Assembly (NCBI RefSeq): GCF_900101345.1
Contig: NZ_FMUX01000002.1
Coordinates: forward strand, 186,001 to 250,000
Direction of reading: 5' to 3'
From: Desulfoluna spongiiphila
Lineage (GTDB): Bacteria; Desulfobacterota; Desulfobacteria; Desulfobacterales; Desulfolunaceae
DNA: 64,000 nt
Program-made: the position numbers and the translations under genes
Notes under the pieces: generated by a model
The model's database searches: none
The model's input: only the letters and a program-made list of their open reading frames with translations
Told to the model about the DNA's origin: nothing
Shown: piece after piece, positions 43,524-52,980 of the stretch
Layout: the number at the start of each line of letters is the position of its first letter
Position numbering within the stretch: position 1 is the stretch's first letter

Positions 43524-43692
43524 GCCTCCGGCGGCGAGGTGAGCCACCTCGAAAGCTGGTTGCAAATGCGATTTTCCCTTCGTTCCTCAGGGAAAATCAC
43601 ATTTGCCTTTGATCTATATTGGCCTGAGTCGTTTTTTAGACCTGTTTGTTAAACTTTTTAAAAGTTTAGCCCCCGGCAGGGCTGCCGGAGGC
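43524..43692 (-). repeat. Dispersed palindromic repeat, copy R17, within efflux operon
   Basis: Minus orientation: GCCTCCGGCGGCGAGGTGAG, GCAAATG...CATTTGC hairpin with loop CGTTCCTCA, CTGTTTGTTAAACTTTTTAA hairpin, GCTGCCGGAGGC end. It separates adaptor and permease genes. Confidence 0.92.
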
Positions 43693-43746
43693 GATACCGG
43701 GGCAAGAATTCAAATTTTTAACGCAGTGTGACCCTTAGGTGCCGAG

Positions 43747-46700
43747 ATGAAAAAATGGATTGAATGGATGGCGAACAACCACGTGGCGGCCAACCTGTTG
43801 ATGATGGTCTTTGTGGTGGGCGGGCTGGTCAAGGGCCTGGGCGTGAAACAGGAGGTTTTCCCTGAGATCGCCCTGGACAAGGTCCAGGTGGAGGTGGACT
43901 ACCCCGGAGCCGGTCCCGAAGAGGTGGAGGAGGGGATTATCCTGAAGATCGAGGAGGCGATCTCCGGCATCGACGGCATCGACGAGCTCTCCTCCCAGGC
44001 CTTTGAGGGGCGGGGCAGCGTCATCGCAGAGTTGCGCACCGGGGTGGACCCCAACGTGGTGCTCCAGGATATCAAGAGCGAGGTGGACCGCATCACCACC
44101 TTCCCGGAAGACGCCGAGCAGCCCATTGTCAGCAAAATATTAAACCTTCAGGAGACGGTCTCGGTGGTGGTCTATGGCGACCTGCCCGAACGGACCCTGA
44201 GGGAGCGCGCCGAGATGGTGAGAAACGAGCTTTTAGACCATCCGAAGATCACCCAGGTCGAGCTCGGCGGGGTGCGCCCTTACGAGGTGACCGTGGAGGT
44301 GCCGGAAGCGAACCTGAGGCGTTATGGCCTCACCATGGAGGCCGTGGCCGCAGCCGTGCGCCAGGCCTCCCTGGACCTGCCCGGGGGCACCATCAAGACG
44401 CGCAGCGGCGAGATCCTGCTGCGTACCAAGGAGAAACGCTACAAGGCTGCGGAGTACGCCGATATTGTCATCGTCCGCGGGGAAAACGGAGCCACGGTGC
44501 GCCTGGGGGACATCGCCGTTTTAACCGACGGGTTCGAAGACACCGGCACCTACGCCCGCTTTGACGGCAAGCCCGCGGCCATGATCAACGTCTTTCGTGT
44601 GGGGGACCAGAAGCCCACGGAGATCTCCGATATTGTCCTGGGCTACGTGGATGAGCTCAACAGCCTCTGGCCGGACTCCGTGCGCGCGGCGGTGTGGAAC
44701 GACACCAGCGAGCTTCTGGAGAGCCGCCTGAACCTGCTTAAAAAAAATGCCCTTTTGGGCCTTTGTCTGGTGATTATCGTGCTGGGGCTTTTCCTGGAGC
44801 TGCGTCTGGCCCTCTGGGTGATGCTGGGGATTCCCATCTCCTTTATGGGGGCCCTCATGCTGTTGCCCTCCTTTGACGTGTCGGTGAACATGATTTCCCT
44901 GTTTGCCTTTATCCTGGCCCTGGGCATCGTGGTGGACGACGCCATCGTGGTGGGAGAGAACATTTTCGAGCATCGCGAAAAGGGGAAGCCTTTTCTGCAG
45001 GCCGCCATCGACGGGGCCACCGAGATGTCGGTTCCCGTCACCTTTTCCATTCTCACCACCGTGGCCGCCTTTCTGCCCATCGCCTTTGTGGCCGGAACCA
45101 TGGGGAAATTCATGGTGGCCGTGCCCATTGTGGTGATCTCCCTTCTTCTGGTCTCCCTTGTGGAGAGCCTCTTCGTGCTTCCCGCCCACCTGAGCGGGGG
45201 ATCTTCAAAACCCCTCTCCGGCCCTGTGCTGGGGCGCATCGACGCGGTGCGGATTCACTTCGGAGAGCGGCTGGAGCGCTTTGTGGCAGGCCCTTACAGG
45301 CGAACCCTGGACCTGGCCCTTGCGCATCGGTACACCACCTTTGCTGTGGGCATCGCCCTGCTTTTCCTGAGCGTGGGCATCGTCCGGTCCGGCCTGATCA
45401 AGTTTACCTTCATGCCGGAGGTGGAGGGAGAGCGCATCACCGCGGCCCTTCAAATGCCCGTGGGCACCACCCTGGAAGCCACGGGCCGAAAGACCGACAT
45501 GCTCATTGAAACCGCCATGGACGCCGTGGCCGAGATGGACGCCGGGCAATCCGGCGAGCCCACGATTTTTCGCCATGTCTACGCCATCGTCGGGGGCGCC
45601 ATGGCGGCCACGGGACCTGCGAACAACGGGGAGTCCGGTGCCACGTCCACCAACATCGCCCAGGTGGCCCTGTTCCTGACCCGGGCCGAAGAGCGCACCG
45701 TGGCCATCGGCGATGTCAAGGAGCTGTGGCGGCAGAAGGTGGGGGAGATCCCCGGCGCCGATTCCCTGACCTTTACCACCAACCTCGTGCAGATGGGGGC
45801 CAACATCGATGTTGAGTTGCGGCACGTGGACTACCGGGTGTTAGAGGCCGCGGCTGAAGAGGTGAAAGCCTACGTGGCCGGTTATCCCGGCGTCACCGAT
45901 ATCGAGGACAATTTTTCCGCGGGCAAGGGGGAGATCAAGTTCACCCTCACCGATGAGGCGAAAACCTTGGGGGTCACCGAGGCGGACTTTGCCCGCCAGG
46001 TGCGCGGCGCCTTTTTCGGCAGCGAAGCCCTGCGCCTGCAGATCGGGCGCAACGAGGTGAAGGTGAAGATCCGCTACCCCGAAGGGGACCGGCGGCTTAT
46101 GCAGACCCTCACCGCCATGCGCATCCGAACCCCTATGGGGGGTGAGATCCCCATCGCCCGGGCCGCCCGGTTTGACCGGGGCCGGGGCTACTCCACCATC
46201 ACCCGAAACAACCGCAAGCGGGTGGTAAACGTCACCGCCACGGTGAACACCAAGGAGGGCAACGCAGGGGAGATCAACGCCGATATCCGCGAGAAGCTGC
46301 TCCCGGGCCTTATGGCGACCTACGACGGCCTCTCCTATGGGTTTGCAGGGGAGGAGAAGGAGAAACGCGAGTCCCTGGGCAGCCTGAAAGAGGGGTACCT
46401 CCTTGCCCTGTTTGCCATCTACGCCCTTTTGGCCATCCCCTTTAAGAGTTACGGCCAGCCGGTGATTATCATGTTCGCCATCCCCTTCGGCATCGTGGGG
46501 GCCATCTTCGGCCACCTCCTCATGGGGTACAACTTAAGTATGCTCAGCCTCTTCGGCGTCATTGCCCTTTCCGGCGTGGTGGTCAACGACTCCCTGCTCA
46601 TGATCGACCGCATCAACACCAACCGGGCCAGGGGCATGACCATCCTGGAAGGAACCCGGGAAGCCGGTCAGAGGCGGTTCCGGCCCATTCTTCTGACCTC

Positions 46701-46917
46701 GCTCACCACCTTTTTCGGTCTGGTGCCCATGATCCTGGAGACCAGCGTCCAGGCCCAGTTTCTCATCCCCATGGCCATCAGCCTGGGCTTCGGGATCCTT
46801 TTTGCCACCCTCATCACCCTGCTTCTGATTCCGTCCCTTTACATGATTCTGGAAGATGCCCGAGGCGCGTTGTGGCAGAGGAAAGAAAACCAGTCGTTTC
46901 TGTCCCATGACGGGTGA
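43747..46917 (+). CDS. RND efflux permease (AcrB-like inner-membrane pump)
   Basis: A 1056-residue proton-driven pump with 12 membrane helices and two large periplasmic loops. It starts MKKWIEWMANNHVAANLLMM. The helix-4 Asp pair is present in LGIVVDDAIVVGENIFEH, and the helix-10 region reads LSGVVVNDSLLMIDRIN, with Asn where AcrB has its relay lysine; this variant occurs in a subgroup of RND pumps. PGAGPEEVEEGI and FGIVGAIFGHLLMGYNLSMLS (short: FGIVGAIFGHLLMG) are further family markers. Last gene of the operon tetR-OMF-MFP-RND. Substrate unknown. Confidence 0.94.
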   Translation: MKKWIEWMANNHVAANLLMMVFVVGGLVKGLGVKQEVFPEIALDKVQVEVDYPGAGPEEVEEGIILKIEEAISGIDGIDELSSQAFEGRGSVIAELRTGVDPNVVLQDIKSEVDRITTFPEDAEQPIVSKILNLQETVSVVVYGDLPERTLRERAEMVRNELLDHPKITQVELGGVRPYEVTVEVPEANLRRYGLTMEAVAAAVRQASLDLPGGTIKTRSGEILLRTKEKRYKAAEYADIVIVRGENGATVRLGDIAVLTDGFEDTGTYARFDGKPAAMINVFRVGDQKPTEISDIVLGYVDELNSLWPDSVRAAVWNDTSELLESRLNLLKKNALLGLCLVIIVLGLFLELRLALWVMLGIPISFMGALMLLPSFDVSVNMISLFAFILALGIVVDDAIVVGENIFEHREKGKPFLQAAIDGATEMSVPVTFSILTTVAAFLPIAFVAGTMGKFMVAVPIVVISLLLVSLVESLFVLPAHLSGGSSKPLSGPVLGRIDAVRIHFGERLERFVAGPYRRTLDLALAHRYTTFAVGIALLFLSVGIVRSGLIKFTFMPEVEGERITAALQMPVGTTLEATGRKTDMLIETAMDAVAEMDAGQSGEPTIFRHVYAIVGGAMAATGPANNGESGATSTNIAQVALFLTRAEERTVAIGDVKELWRQKVGEIPGADSLTFTTNLVQMGANIDVELRHVDYRVLEAAAEEVKAYVAGYPGVTDIEDNFSAGKGEIKFTLTDEAKTLGVTEADFARQVRGAFFGSEALRLQIGRNEVKVKIRYPEGDRRLMQTLTAMRIRTPMGGEIPIARAARFDRGRGYSTITRNNRKRVVNVTATVNTKEGNAGEINADIREKLLPGLMATYDGLSYGFAGEEKEKRESLGSLKEGYLLALFAIYALLAIPFKSYGQPVIIMFAIPFGIVGAIFGHLLMGYNLSMLSLFGVIALSGVVVNDSLLMIDRINTNRARGMTILEGTREAGQRRFRPILLTSLTTFFGLVPMILETSVQAQFLIPMAISLGFGILFATLITLLLIPSLYMILEDARGALWQRKENQSFLSHDG

Positions 46918-47185
46918 TTCCCATGGGAGAGGGCCGGGCTGCATAATGCGGTTGATCACAGGTTGAAAAAAAGATAGCATCGGTGTCGGGTCCGGTGAGG
47001 CTGCCTGTGGTGCGGCGGGGGTATTTTTTACCTCCATATTTCATATTGAACACCATGCCTGGGTACAATCTGAAATATACCCATGCCCCTGCCTTTGCGC
47101 CGTGGCGTCTTGCCGGACCCACCCATCCCATGTCACCGCCCGCTTTCCGGGCTGATTCCGTTTGTCTCCGAATCGCCTTCGAGAC

Positions 47186-48904
47186 TTACGCCTCAAACAG
47201 CCCGTTGCTTTCGTCAAAGACAATCTCTCCGTTAAACACCGTTGCCAGCACCGGGATCTCTCCGATGCGACGGGCCTCCACGGTGAGGATGTCCTCGCCC
47301 AGGATGCAGAAATCGGCCAGTTTTCCCACCTCAATGGAGCCTTTCTCCCTTTCCATGTTGTCCTGCCAGGCGCCGTTGATGGTGTAGGCCCGGATTGCCT
47401 CCTCCCGGGTGATACGCTCTTCCGGACCGCTAACCCGTCCCGATACCGCGTTTTCCCGAAGCACCGCCGCCTGGACGCCCTGGCGCCAGTTGGGCAGGGT
47501 GACCGGGGCATCGCAGCTGAAGGTGAGGACCAGGCCGCTCTCCTGGACCATGCGGGCGGGAAACTCTTTGGCAGCCCTTTCGGCGCCCACCACGGCGGGC
47601 TCAAAGTCCGAGATCATGGCACCGATGGCGGGCTGCATGGAGACCCCGCAGGGGTACTTGCTTAAAGCCCGGGTGGTCTCCGGGTCCATGAAGTCCCCGT
47701 GGATGAGCTGGTGGCGGACGGGTACGCCGGGGTTGTTGTCACAGGCGTACATAAAGGCCTCGGCAGCGGCATCCACGGCCCGGTCCCCCGTGGCGTGGAT
47801 CCCTGCCATGAACCCCTTGGCGTGGACGTAGTTCACCATTTCTTTAAGATTTTTTCGCTTTTCCGTCTCTGTGCTGCCCGGAACCACGGAATCCCCGTGC
47901 CCTCCGGCTACGTATGGTTCGTTCATCCAGCTGGTTCCGGTGAGGGGGACCCCGTCGGCAAACATCTTGACCCCGGAGAATTTCAGCCGATGCGGGTCGG
48001 TGTCGTTGGGAATGGGAAAGGTGTCGAAGTTCTCTTTGATGTCGTCAAGGGTCAGGGCCCCGTAATCGCCCATGAGCAGGAGCACGTTGGTGCGGACGGT
48101 GAGTCTTCCTTCCTCCAGCAAGTCTCGATAAATCTTTACAAACTCACCGCTCATGACCCCGAAGAGCATGGTTTCACCCCCCGGTCCGATGGCTGCGTCG
48201 GTGAAGCTGGTGATGCCGTTTTTGTTGAGCTCCGCCACGGCGGTGAGAACGGCCTGGCGCTTTTCCTCCCGGGTCAGCAAGGGGATGTGGGCCGAGACCA
48301 TGGCGATGGCCGCCGGTTCCTTGAAGAGACCTGTGGGCTCTCCGGTAGCAGGGTCCCGCTCCATCTCCCCGGAGGGCGGGGCCGGGGTCTGGGCGTTGAT
48401 GCCCGCAACCTCAAGGGCCTTGCTGTTGACCAGCAGGGTGTGCCCGGAAAAGTCGTTGAACACAACGGGGTTGTCCGGTGAGACCGCGTCGATGTCTGAT
48501 TTTCGCGGCATGCGGGACGGGTCGTGTTTGCACTCCTTCAAGGTCCCCACGTCCCAGCCGAACCCGCGGATCCACTCCCCGGGCTGGGTTTTCGCCACTT
48601 TGTCTTGAAGTGCGGTGACCATCTCCTCAATGGAGGTCACCGAAGGGGCCGACAGATCCAGGGCCAGGGGCGGTCGTGTGGCCCCGAAATAGGGTCCGTG
48701 CATGTGGGTGTCGTTGATCCCCGGCAGCATGGGCTTTCCCTTAAGATCCAGAACGCGTGTGGCCGGCCCGATGTACGGCGCCATGTCGGCATGGGAGCCC
48801 ACGGCGACGATGCGCCCTTTTTCAACAGCCACGGCTTCCCGGATGCTGTTTTCCTCGTCTACGGTGATGACTTTTCCATGCGTGATAACCAGCTCTGCGG
48901 CCAT
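47186..48904 (-). CDS. Metal-dependent amidohydrolase (YtcJ-like)
   Basis: A 572-residue enzyme of the amidohydrolase 3 family. Metal-site histidines: GINDTHMHGPY near residue 65, GIHATGDRAVD, RHQLIHGDFMDP; the catalytic Asp is likely in FSCDAPVTLPNWRQGVQAA. The first and last segments (LVITHGKVITVDE, GKLADFCILGEDILTV) form the composite beta domain. Substrates of YtcJ-like enzymes are mostly unknown amides or imides. GGGAGGA stands before the ATG. Convergent with the RND permease gene, no obvious partner genes. Confidence 0.9.
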   Translation of the reverse strand: MAAELVITHGKVITVDEENSIREAVAVEKGRIVAVGSHADMAPYIGPATRVLDLKGKPMLPGINDTHMHGPYFGATRPPLALDLSAPSVTSIEEMVTALQDKVAKTQPGEWIRGFGWDVGTLKECKHDPSRMPRKSDIDAVSPDNPVVFNDFSGHTLLVNSKALEVAGINAQTPAPPSGEMERDPATGEPTGLFKEPAAIAMVSAHIPLLTREEKRQAVLTAVAELNKNGITSFTDAAIGPGGETMLFGVMSGEFVKIYRDLLEEGRLTVRTNVLLLMGDYGALTLDDIKENFDTFPIPNDTDPHRLKFSGVKMFADGVPLTGTSWMNEPYVAGGHGDSVVPGSTETEKRKNLKEMVNYVHAKGFMAGIHATGDRAVDAAAEAFMYACDNNPGVPVRHQLIHGDFMDPETTRALSKYPCGVSMQPAIGAMISDFEPAVVGAERAAKEFPARMVQESGLVLTFSCDAPVTLPNWRQGVQAAVLRENAVSGRVSGPEERITREEAIRAYTINGAWQDNMEREKGSIEVGKLADFCILGEDILTVEARRIGEIPVLATVFNGEIVFDESNGLFEA

Positions 48905-49111
48905 GTGTGTCCTCCCTGTTAGGGGCCGGGACAGGCCGCCGCCGATGTGATCCGCACACTCCGGCGGCAGCCCTCCGGCCGTTGTGATATGGCATCACTG
49001 TATCGCCTGGCCCCGGGAAGTAAATATGGAAACAATGGGGAGAAAAGTAGAGAGACGGCTCTATACCGAAGGCGTAGACGGGACCTTTTTTTAAGCGATC
49101 TGGTTAAAGGT

Positions 49112-49347
49112 GCCTCCGGCGGCCCTGCCGGGGGCCAAACTTTTGAAAAGTTTGACAAACAGGTCTGATAAAAATTTTGAATGAGTTTTCATTTAAAGGC
49201 GAATGTGATTTTTCCTGAGGAACGAAGGGGAAAGCGCATTCGCAACCTGCTTTCGAGGTGGCACACCTCGCCGCCGGAGGCATTGCTTTTGTTTTTTCCT
49301 GAGCCCTTTTGACCCTGTGGTTCATCCGAATTTTAACCATAGAAGGC
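49112..49347 (+). repeat. Dispersed palindromic repeat, copy R18 with 3' extension
   Basis: Core 49112-49281 with GCCTCCGGCGG and CCGCCGGAGGC ends, AAACTTTTGAAAAGTTT, GCGAATG...CATTCGC and CGAGGTGGCACACCTCG. The extension CCTGAGCCCTTTTGACCC...AACCATAGAAGGC (49298-49347) matches that after R20 and R5. Confidence 0.92.
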
Positions 49348-49450
49348 ACCCCTTCCGACGGAAAGGCTTGCCCTTTGGTACCTGTGGGATAAAATACATC
49401 GATTGCAGGAAGGGGCAGGGGGCAATGGCGTGAATGAAAGGAGGATTCGT

Positions 49451-50347
49451 ATGGATGCAGAGCACCTGCCGTCGGTGGGGAGAGCACCTGTGTACGCAGA
49501 GGCGGCTGCAAGGGATCTATTGGGAGCCGACATGCCGGTGGCCGCCTTGTTTCTTGATGAACGGTTTGTCCTGCACGGCTACAACCGGGGGTATGCGGAG
49601 ATCCTGACTCGCTACAACCTTCCGGCTCTTGAGATGAAAACGGGCGTCTCCTATTTTGACTGTGTCCCTGAGAGCACCGCATGCCTGAAGCCCATGCTGG
49701 CCCGCACCCTGGATTGTTGTCAGCCCACGGCGTTAAGCAATGTGACGTTGGAGACGGACTTCGGGGATAAAAAGGTGACGACCTTTTGGAACTCCTACCA
49801 CGCCCCGGTTGTGGACGGCTCCGGCAGGGTCAGCGGACTGCTTGCCTTTATCCACGACCTGACTCCCAGGGCGGACGCCGAGGCCCGGGTTCGAGAGCTG
49901 GAGGTGGAGGTGGCCGAGTTAAAATCGGCCCTGAGGACGGTGATGGCCCTGAAAACAGAAGACAAGGGGCTTTTGGAAACCCGTCTGGCCGCCAATGTCA
50001 CGCAGCTGGTTCTGCCGCCCCTGGAAGACCTGAAAGCAACGAGCCTCACCCCGCGTCAGCGGGCGCTCCTTCGTGTGGCCGAGTCCGGCCTCGAAGAGTT
50101 CACGTCCTCTTTTTCCGATGCCCTGGCCACGTCGGGCTGGAACCTGACCCCCCGGGAGACCCGCATCGCCCATCTCATCAAATCAGGCAAGGGCACCAAA
50201 GAGATCGCCGAGCTGCTCTGCATCTCCACCGGAAGCGTCAACACCCACCGGCATCACCTTCGAAAAAAACTGGGACTGACCCACAGCCAAACTCCTTTGA
50301 GAGCATTTCTTCAAACATGTGGCGATAAAACCGGCGCGGGGGAATGA
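49451..50347 (+). CDS. PAS-domain LuxR-type transcriptional regulator
   Basis: A 298-residue one-component regulator. Residues 20-140 form a PAS domain (VAALFLDERFVLHGYNRGYAEIL, TFWNSYHAPVVDGSGRVSGLLAFIHDLT in short pieces), followed by a coiled coil (ARVRELEVEVAELKSALR) and a LuxR-type HTH at the end (LTPRETRIAHLIKSGKGTKEIAELL, STGSVNTHRHHLRKKLGL). The start ATG 49451 follows AAAGGAGG with a 6-nt gap; an upstream in-frame start at 49403 is weaker. No receiver domain, so ligand or redox input comes through PAS. Target unknown. Confidence 0.9.
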   Translation: MDAEHLPSVGRAPVYAEAAARDLLGADMPVAALFLDERFVLHGYNRGYAEILTRYNLPALEMKTGVSYFDCVPESTACLKPMLARTLDCCQPTALSNVTLETDFGDKKVTTFWNSYHAPVVDGSGRVSGLLAFIHDLTPRADAEARVRELEVEVAELKSALRTVMALKTEDKGLLETRLAANVTQLVLPPLEDLKATSLTPRQRALLRVAESGLEEFTSSFSDALATSGWNLTPRETRIAHLIKSGKGTKEIAELLCISTGSVNTHRHHLRKKLGLTHSQTPLRAFLQTCGDKTGAGE

Positions 50348-50404
50348 CAGGGGCATAACGATCTAAAAAAGACAGCCTTCTGTGGTTAAAGAGCTTTAAA
50401 AAAC

Positions 50405-50452
50405 GCCTCCGGCGGCAAGGTGGGGGCACTTTGAAACCCTATGGCGAATGCA
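50405..50452 (-). repeat. Repeat fragment R19
   Basis: GCCTCCGGCGGCAAGGTG, a damaged hairpin (GGGGCACTTTG) and ATGGCGAATGCATG. Only the end of a minus-oriented copy remains. Confidence 0.7.
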
Positions 50453-50576
50453 TGGGGGCCTTTGTTCTGGAGGTACTTTCAGGGCATTCGCGTGGAGGGT
50501 GACATCAGGCAACCGTTTCTCCAGGTGTTCTACGCCATACGCGCAGCATGTTCCTGCCCGATCAAGGCATGCTTTT

Positions 50577-51032
50577 TTAGCGAAAAGAGGCCGGGTTGTT
50601 GCAGAACTGATTCAAAATATTGGCGAACCGGCTCACGTCTTTCTGGCTGATGGGAGCCGGGCCCTTGGTGACCTCTCCGCAATCCCGGAAACCCTGCATG
50701 AGGTTGCGCATGGCAAGGATGTCTTTGATGTTTTCGGCTGTGAAGCGCTCACCCCGGTGGTTGACGGCATGGGCCCTTTTGGTGATGACCCGGTCGGCAA
50801 GGGGGATGTCCGCTGTGATGACCAGATCTCCTTCCTGAACCATCTCAACGATGCGGTGGTCGGCTTCATCGGCTCCGGATCCCACGACGATACTGGTGAT
50901 ATGTTTTGACGGGCCCATGGTGATCCGTTTGTTTGCGATGACGATGGTGGGGATGGCGAGGCGGTCCACGGCGCGGAGCAGGACAGGCTTCAGGAGGTTG
51001 GGGAAGGCATCGCCGTCAATGTAAAGGGTCAT
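50577..51032 (-). CDS. yaiI: YaiI/YqxD family protein (UPF0178, DUF188)
   Basis: A 151-residue protein with the family's start LYIDGDAFPNLLKPVLLRA and the conserved GSGADEADHRIVEMVQEGDLVITADIPLADRVI (short: ADEADHRIVEM, DLVITADIPLA) and FTAENIKDILAMRN. The fold is PIN-like with conserved Asp residues; the function is not established. GGAGA lies upstream of the ATG. The gene follows rhlE on the same strand, with a strong hairpin between. Confidence 0.9.
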   Translation of the reverse strand: MTLYIDGDAFPNLLKPVLLRAVDRLAIPTIVIANKRITMGPSKHITSIVVGSGADEADHRIVEMVQEGDLVITADIPLADRVITKRAHAVNHRGERFTAENIKDILAMRNLMQGFRDCGEVTKGPAPISQKDVSRFANILNQFCNNPASFR

Positions 51033-51090
51033 GGGGGTGTCTCCTGGAAAAGGGCTGGGGGGCTGTTCATGGACGGGGAAGGGCGGGGCG

Positions 51091-51132
51091 GTCGCCGTGC
51101 TGAAAGTCCCATAAGGGATTCAGCACGGCGAC
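51091..51132 (-). terminator. Long perfect hairpin downstream of rhlE
   Basis: GTCGCCGTGCTGAA (51091-51104) and TTCAGCACGGCGAC (51119-51132) form a 14-bp stem, with TCCC-ataa-GGGA inside the loop. No T tract follows on either strand, so it may be a processing or stabilising structure rather than an intrinsic terminator. Confidence 0.6.
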
Positions 51133-51157
51133 ATGTGTCTTTAAAGCTGTCTTATGA

Positions 51158-52480
51158 TCAGCTCGCGCGACGCTGGCGGCCACCACCGGAGCGGTTGTTT
51201 CCGCCATGGCGGTTACCGCTGTTGCTGCTTCGGTTGCCGTTTCCACCTGTTCTGCGGGCGCCCTGTGAGGGCCTGGCCCCGGAGCGCCCGTTGCGGGGCG
51301 AGCGTTTGTTGCTGCGCTTCAGGATCGGCTCGGGCATGATGGACGGATCCGGTTCATAGCCCTCGATGACCTCGGTTGTGATCTTGTGTTTCAGCAGCCT
51401 CTGGATGTCCGCGAGCAATTTGTTTTCGTCCACGCAGACCAGGGAGACGGCGTGTCCGTCCTGTCCGGCGCGGCCGGTGCGGCCGATGCGGTGCACGTAG
51501 TCTTCCGGGACGTTGGGGAGCTCGTAGTTGACCACGTGGGGCAACTGCTCGATGTCCAGGCCACGGGCGGCGATGTCTGTGGCCACAAGCACCCTGACTT
51601 TTCCGCTTTTAAAATCGTTGAGTGCCCGGGTCCTTGCATTCTGGGATTTGTTCCCGTGGATGGCGTCGGAAACCAGTCCGTTGCGCTGGAGCTGCCTGCT
51701 GACCCAGTTCGCTCCGTGCTTGGTGCGGGTAAAGACCAGCACCTGGCTCCAGTTGTTGGCGCCGATCATGTGGGAGAGCAGCTCGAGTTTCCGGGTTCTG
51801 TCCACCGGGTGGACCACCTGGGTTACGAGCTCAGCCGTGGTGTTCTGGCGGGCTACCTGGATGGTGCTCGGTGAGTTCAGAAGGGCCGAAGAGAGTTTTT
51901 TGATCTCCCGGGAAAAGGTGGCCGAGAACAAGAGGGTCTGGCGCTCCGGGGGCAGCTCTTTCATCACCTTGCGGATGTCATGGATAAAGCCCATATCCAG
52001 CATGCGGTCCGCCTCGTCCAGGACCAGGGTTTCCACCTTGCTGAGATCGAGGGTGCCTCGCTGCAGGTGATCGAGGAGGCGGCCCGGGGTCGCAACGACG
52101 ATGTCCACGCCCCTGCGGAGCTTGGAAATCTGGGGGTTGATGCCCACGCCGCCGAAAATGATGGCGGTTTGGTATTTCAGGTATTTGCTGTAGTCGCGAA
52201 TGCTGTCGCCTACCTGGGCGGCGAGCTCGCGTGTGGGGACCAGGATGAGGGCCCGCACCGCAGGGCGTTTGCCCTTTGTCGGGGTGGCCTGCATGCGCTG
52301 GAGCATGGGCAGGGCAAAGCCGGCGGTTTTGCCGGTGCCTGTCTGTGCGCCGGCCAAAACATCGTGGCCTTTGAGAACGAGTGGGATTGCCTGTTCCTGG
52401 ATCGGGGTTGCCTGCTCGTAGCCCTGATCCGCTATCGCGCGCAACAATTCGGCGGAAAGGCCGAGCTGTGAAAATAACAT
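51158..52480 (-). CDS. rhlE: DEAD-box RNA helicase (RhlE-type)
   Basis: A 440-residue ATP-dependent RNA helicase with all core motifs: Q motif [23 protein letters not shown], Ia [57 protein letters not shown]. The C-terminal 60 residues are basic and Gly/Arg/Asn/Ser-rich ([19 protein letters not shown]), typical of RNA-binding tails in RhlE proteins. Acts in ribosome assembly or RNA decay in other bacteria. Confidence 0.95.
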   Translation of the reverse strand: MLFSQLGLSAELLRAIADQGYEQATPIQEQAIPLVLKGHDVLAGAQTGTGKTAGFALPMLQRMQATPTKGKRPAVRALILVPTRELAAQVGDSIRDYSKYLKYQTAIIFGGVGINPQISKLRRGVDIVVATPGRLLDHLQRGTLDLSKVETLVLDEADRMLDMGFIHDIRKVMKELPPERQTLLFSATFSREIKKLSSALLNSPSTIQVARQNTTAELVTQVVHPVDRTRKLELLSHMIGANNWSQVLVFTRTKHGANWVSRQLQRNGLVSDAIHGNKSQNARTRALNDFKSGKVRVLVATDIAARGLDIEQLPHVVNYELPNVPEDYVHRIGRTGRAGQDGHAVSLVCVDENKLLADIQRLLKHKITTEVIEGYEPDPSIMPEPILKRSNKRSPRNGRSGARPSQGARRTGGNGNRSSNSGNRHGGNNRSGGGRQRRAS

Positions 52481-52980
52481 GGGGAAGAAAACTCCGGGAT
52501 CACCCTGCCCCTAAGCCATGGATAAATTGGCAGTCATGGGTCGGCCTGGGCCGGGCTTGTGTGTTGGACTCCGTCATCCGCGGAACTGCGTGACGGTAGT
52601 GTATGGCGCCGACCGAAGTGCGCCAAGAACAGCGGACTATAACACCTGAAATCGTGTCTGTCCACAGGGCTGTCGGTGTCGGGGGAAACAGGGGGCGATT
52701 TGCTGTGACTCCAGGTGGAATAAATCGCCCCGGCTTGCGGCGGGTGGTTCTTACTTACTTAAAATTGCGTGCACAGGAAAAAAAGAAAAGGGTACCCGGG
52801 AAGGTGTCAGCATTTACCCCCTTGATTCTTTGCTTTTGTTGGGGGTATGTCATATGTGTTGACTCTGCAAAATGACTCGTTGGGAAGGGATGCCGGAGGT
52901 GTCGCACGGGAGTCGGGCCGCAGCGCGAGGGCCCGGGAGACGGATGTTTTTCACGAACACATCACAAATCAAAAGGTAAA
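52481..52980. other. Intergenic region without recognised gene
   Basis: 500-bp divergent region between rhlE and a secreted hypothetical. It probably contains both promoters and a long 5' leader of rhlE, but no clear promoter, repeat or RNA motif was identified. Confidence 0.5.
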
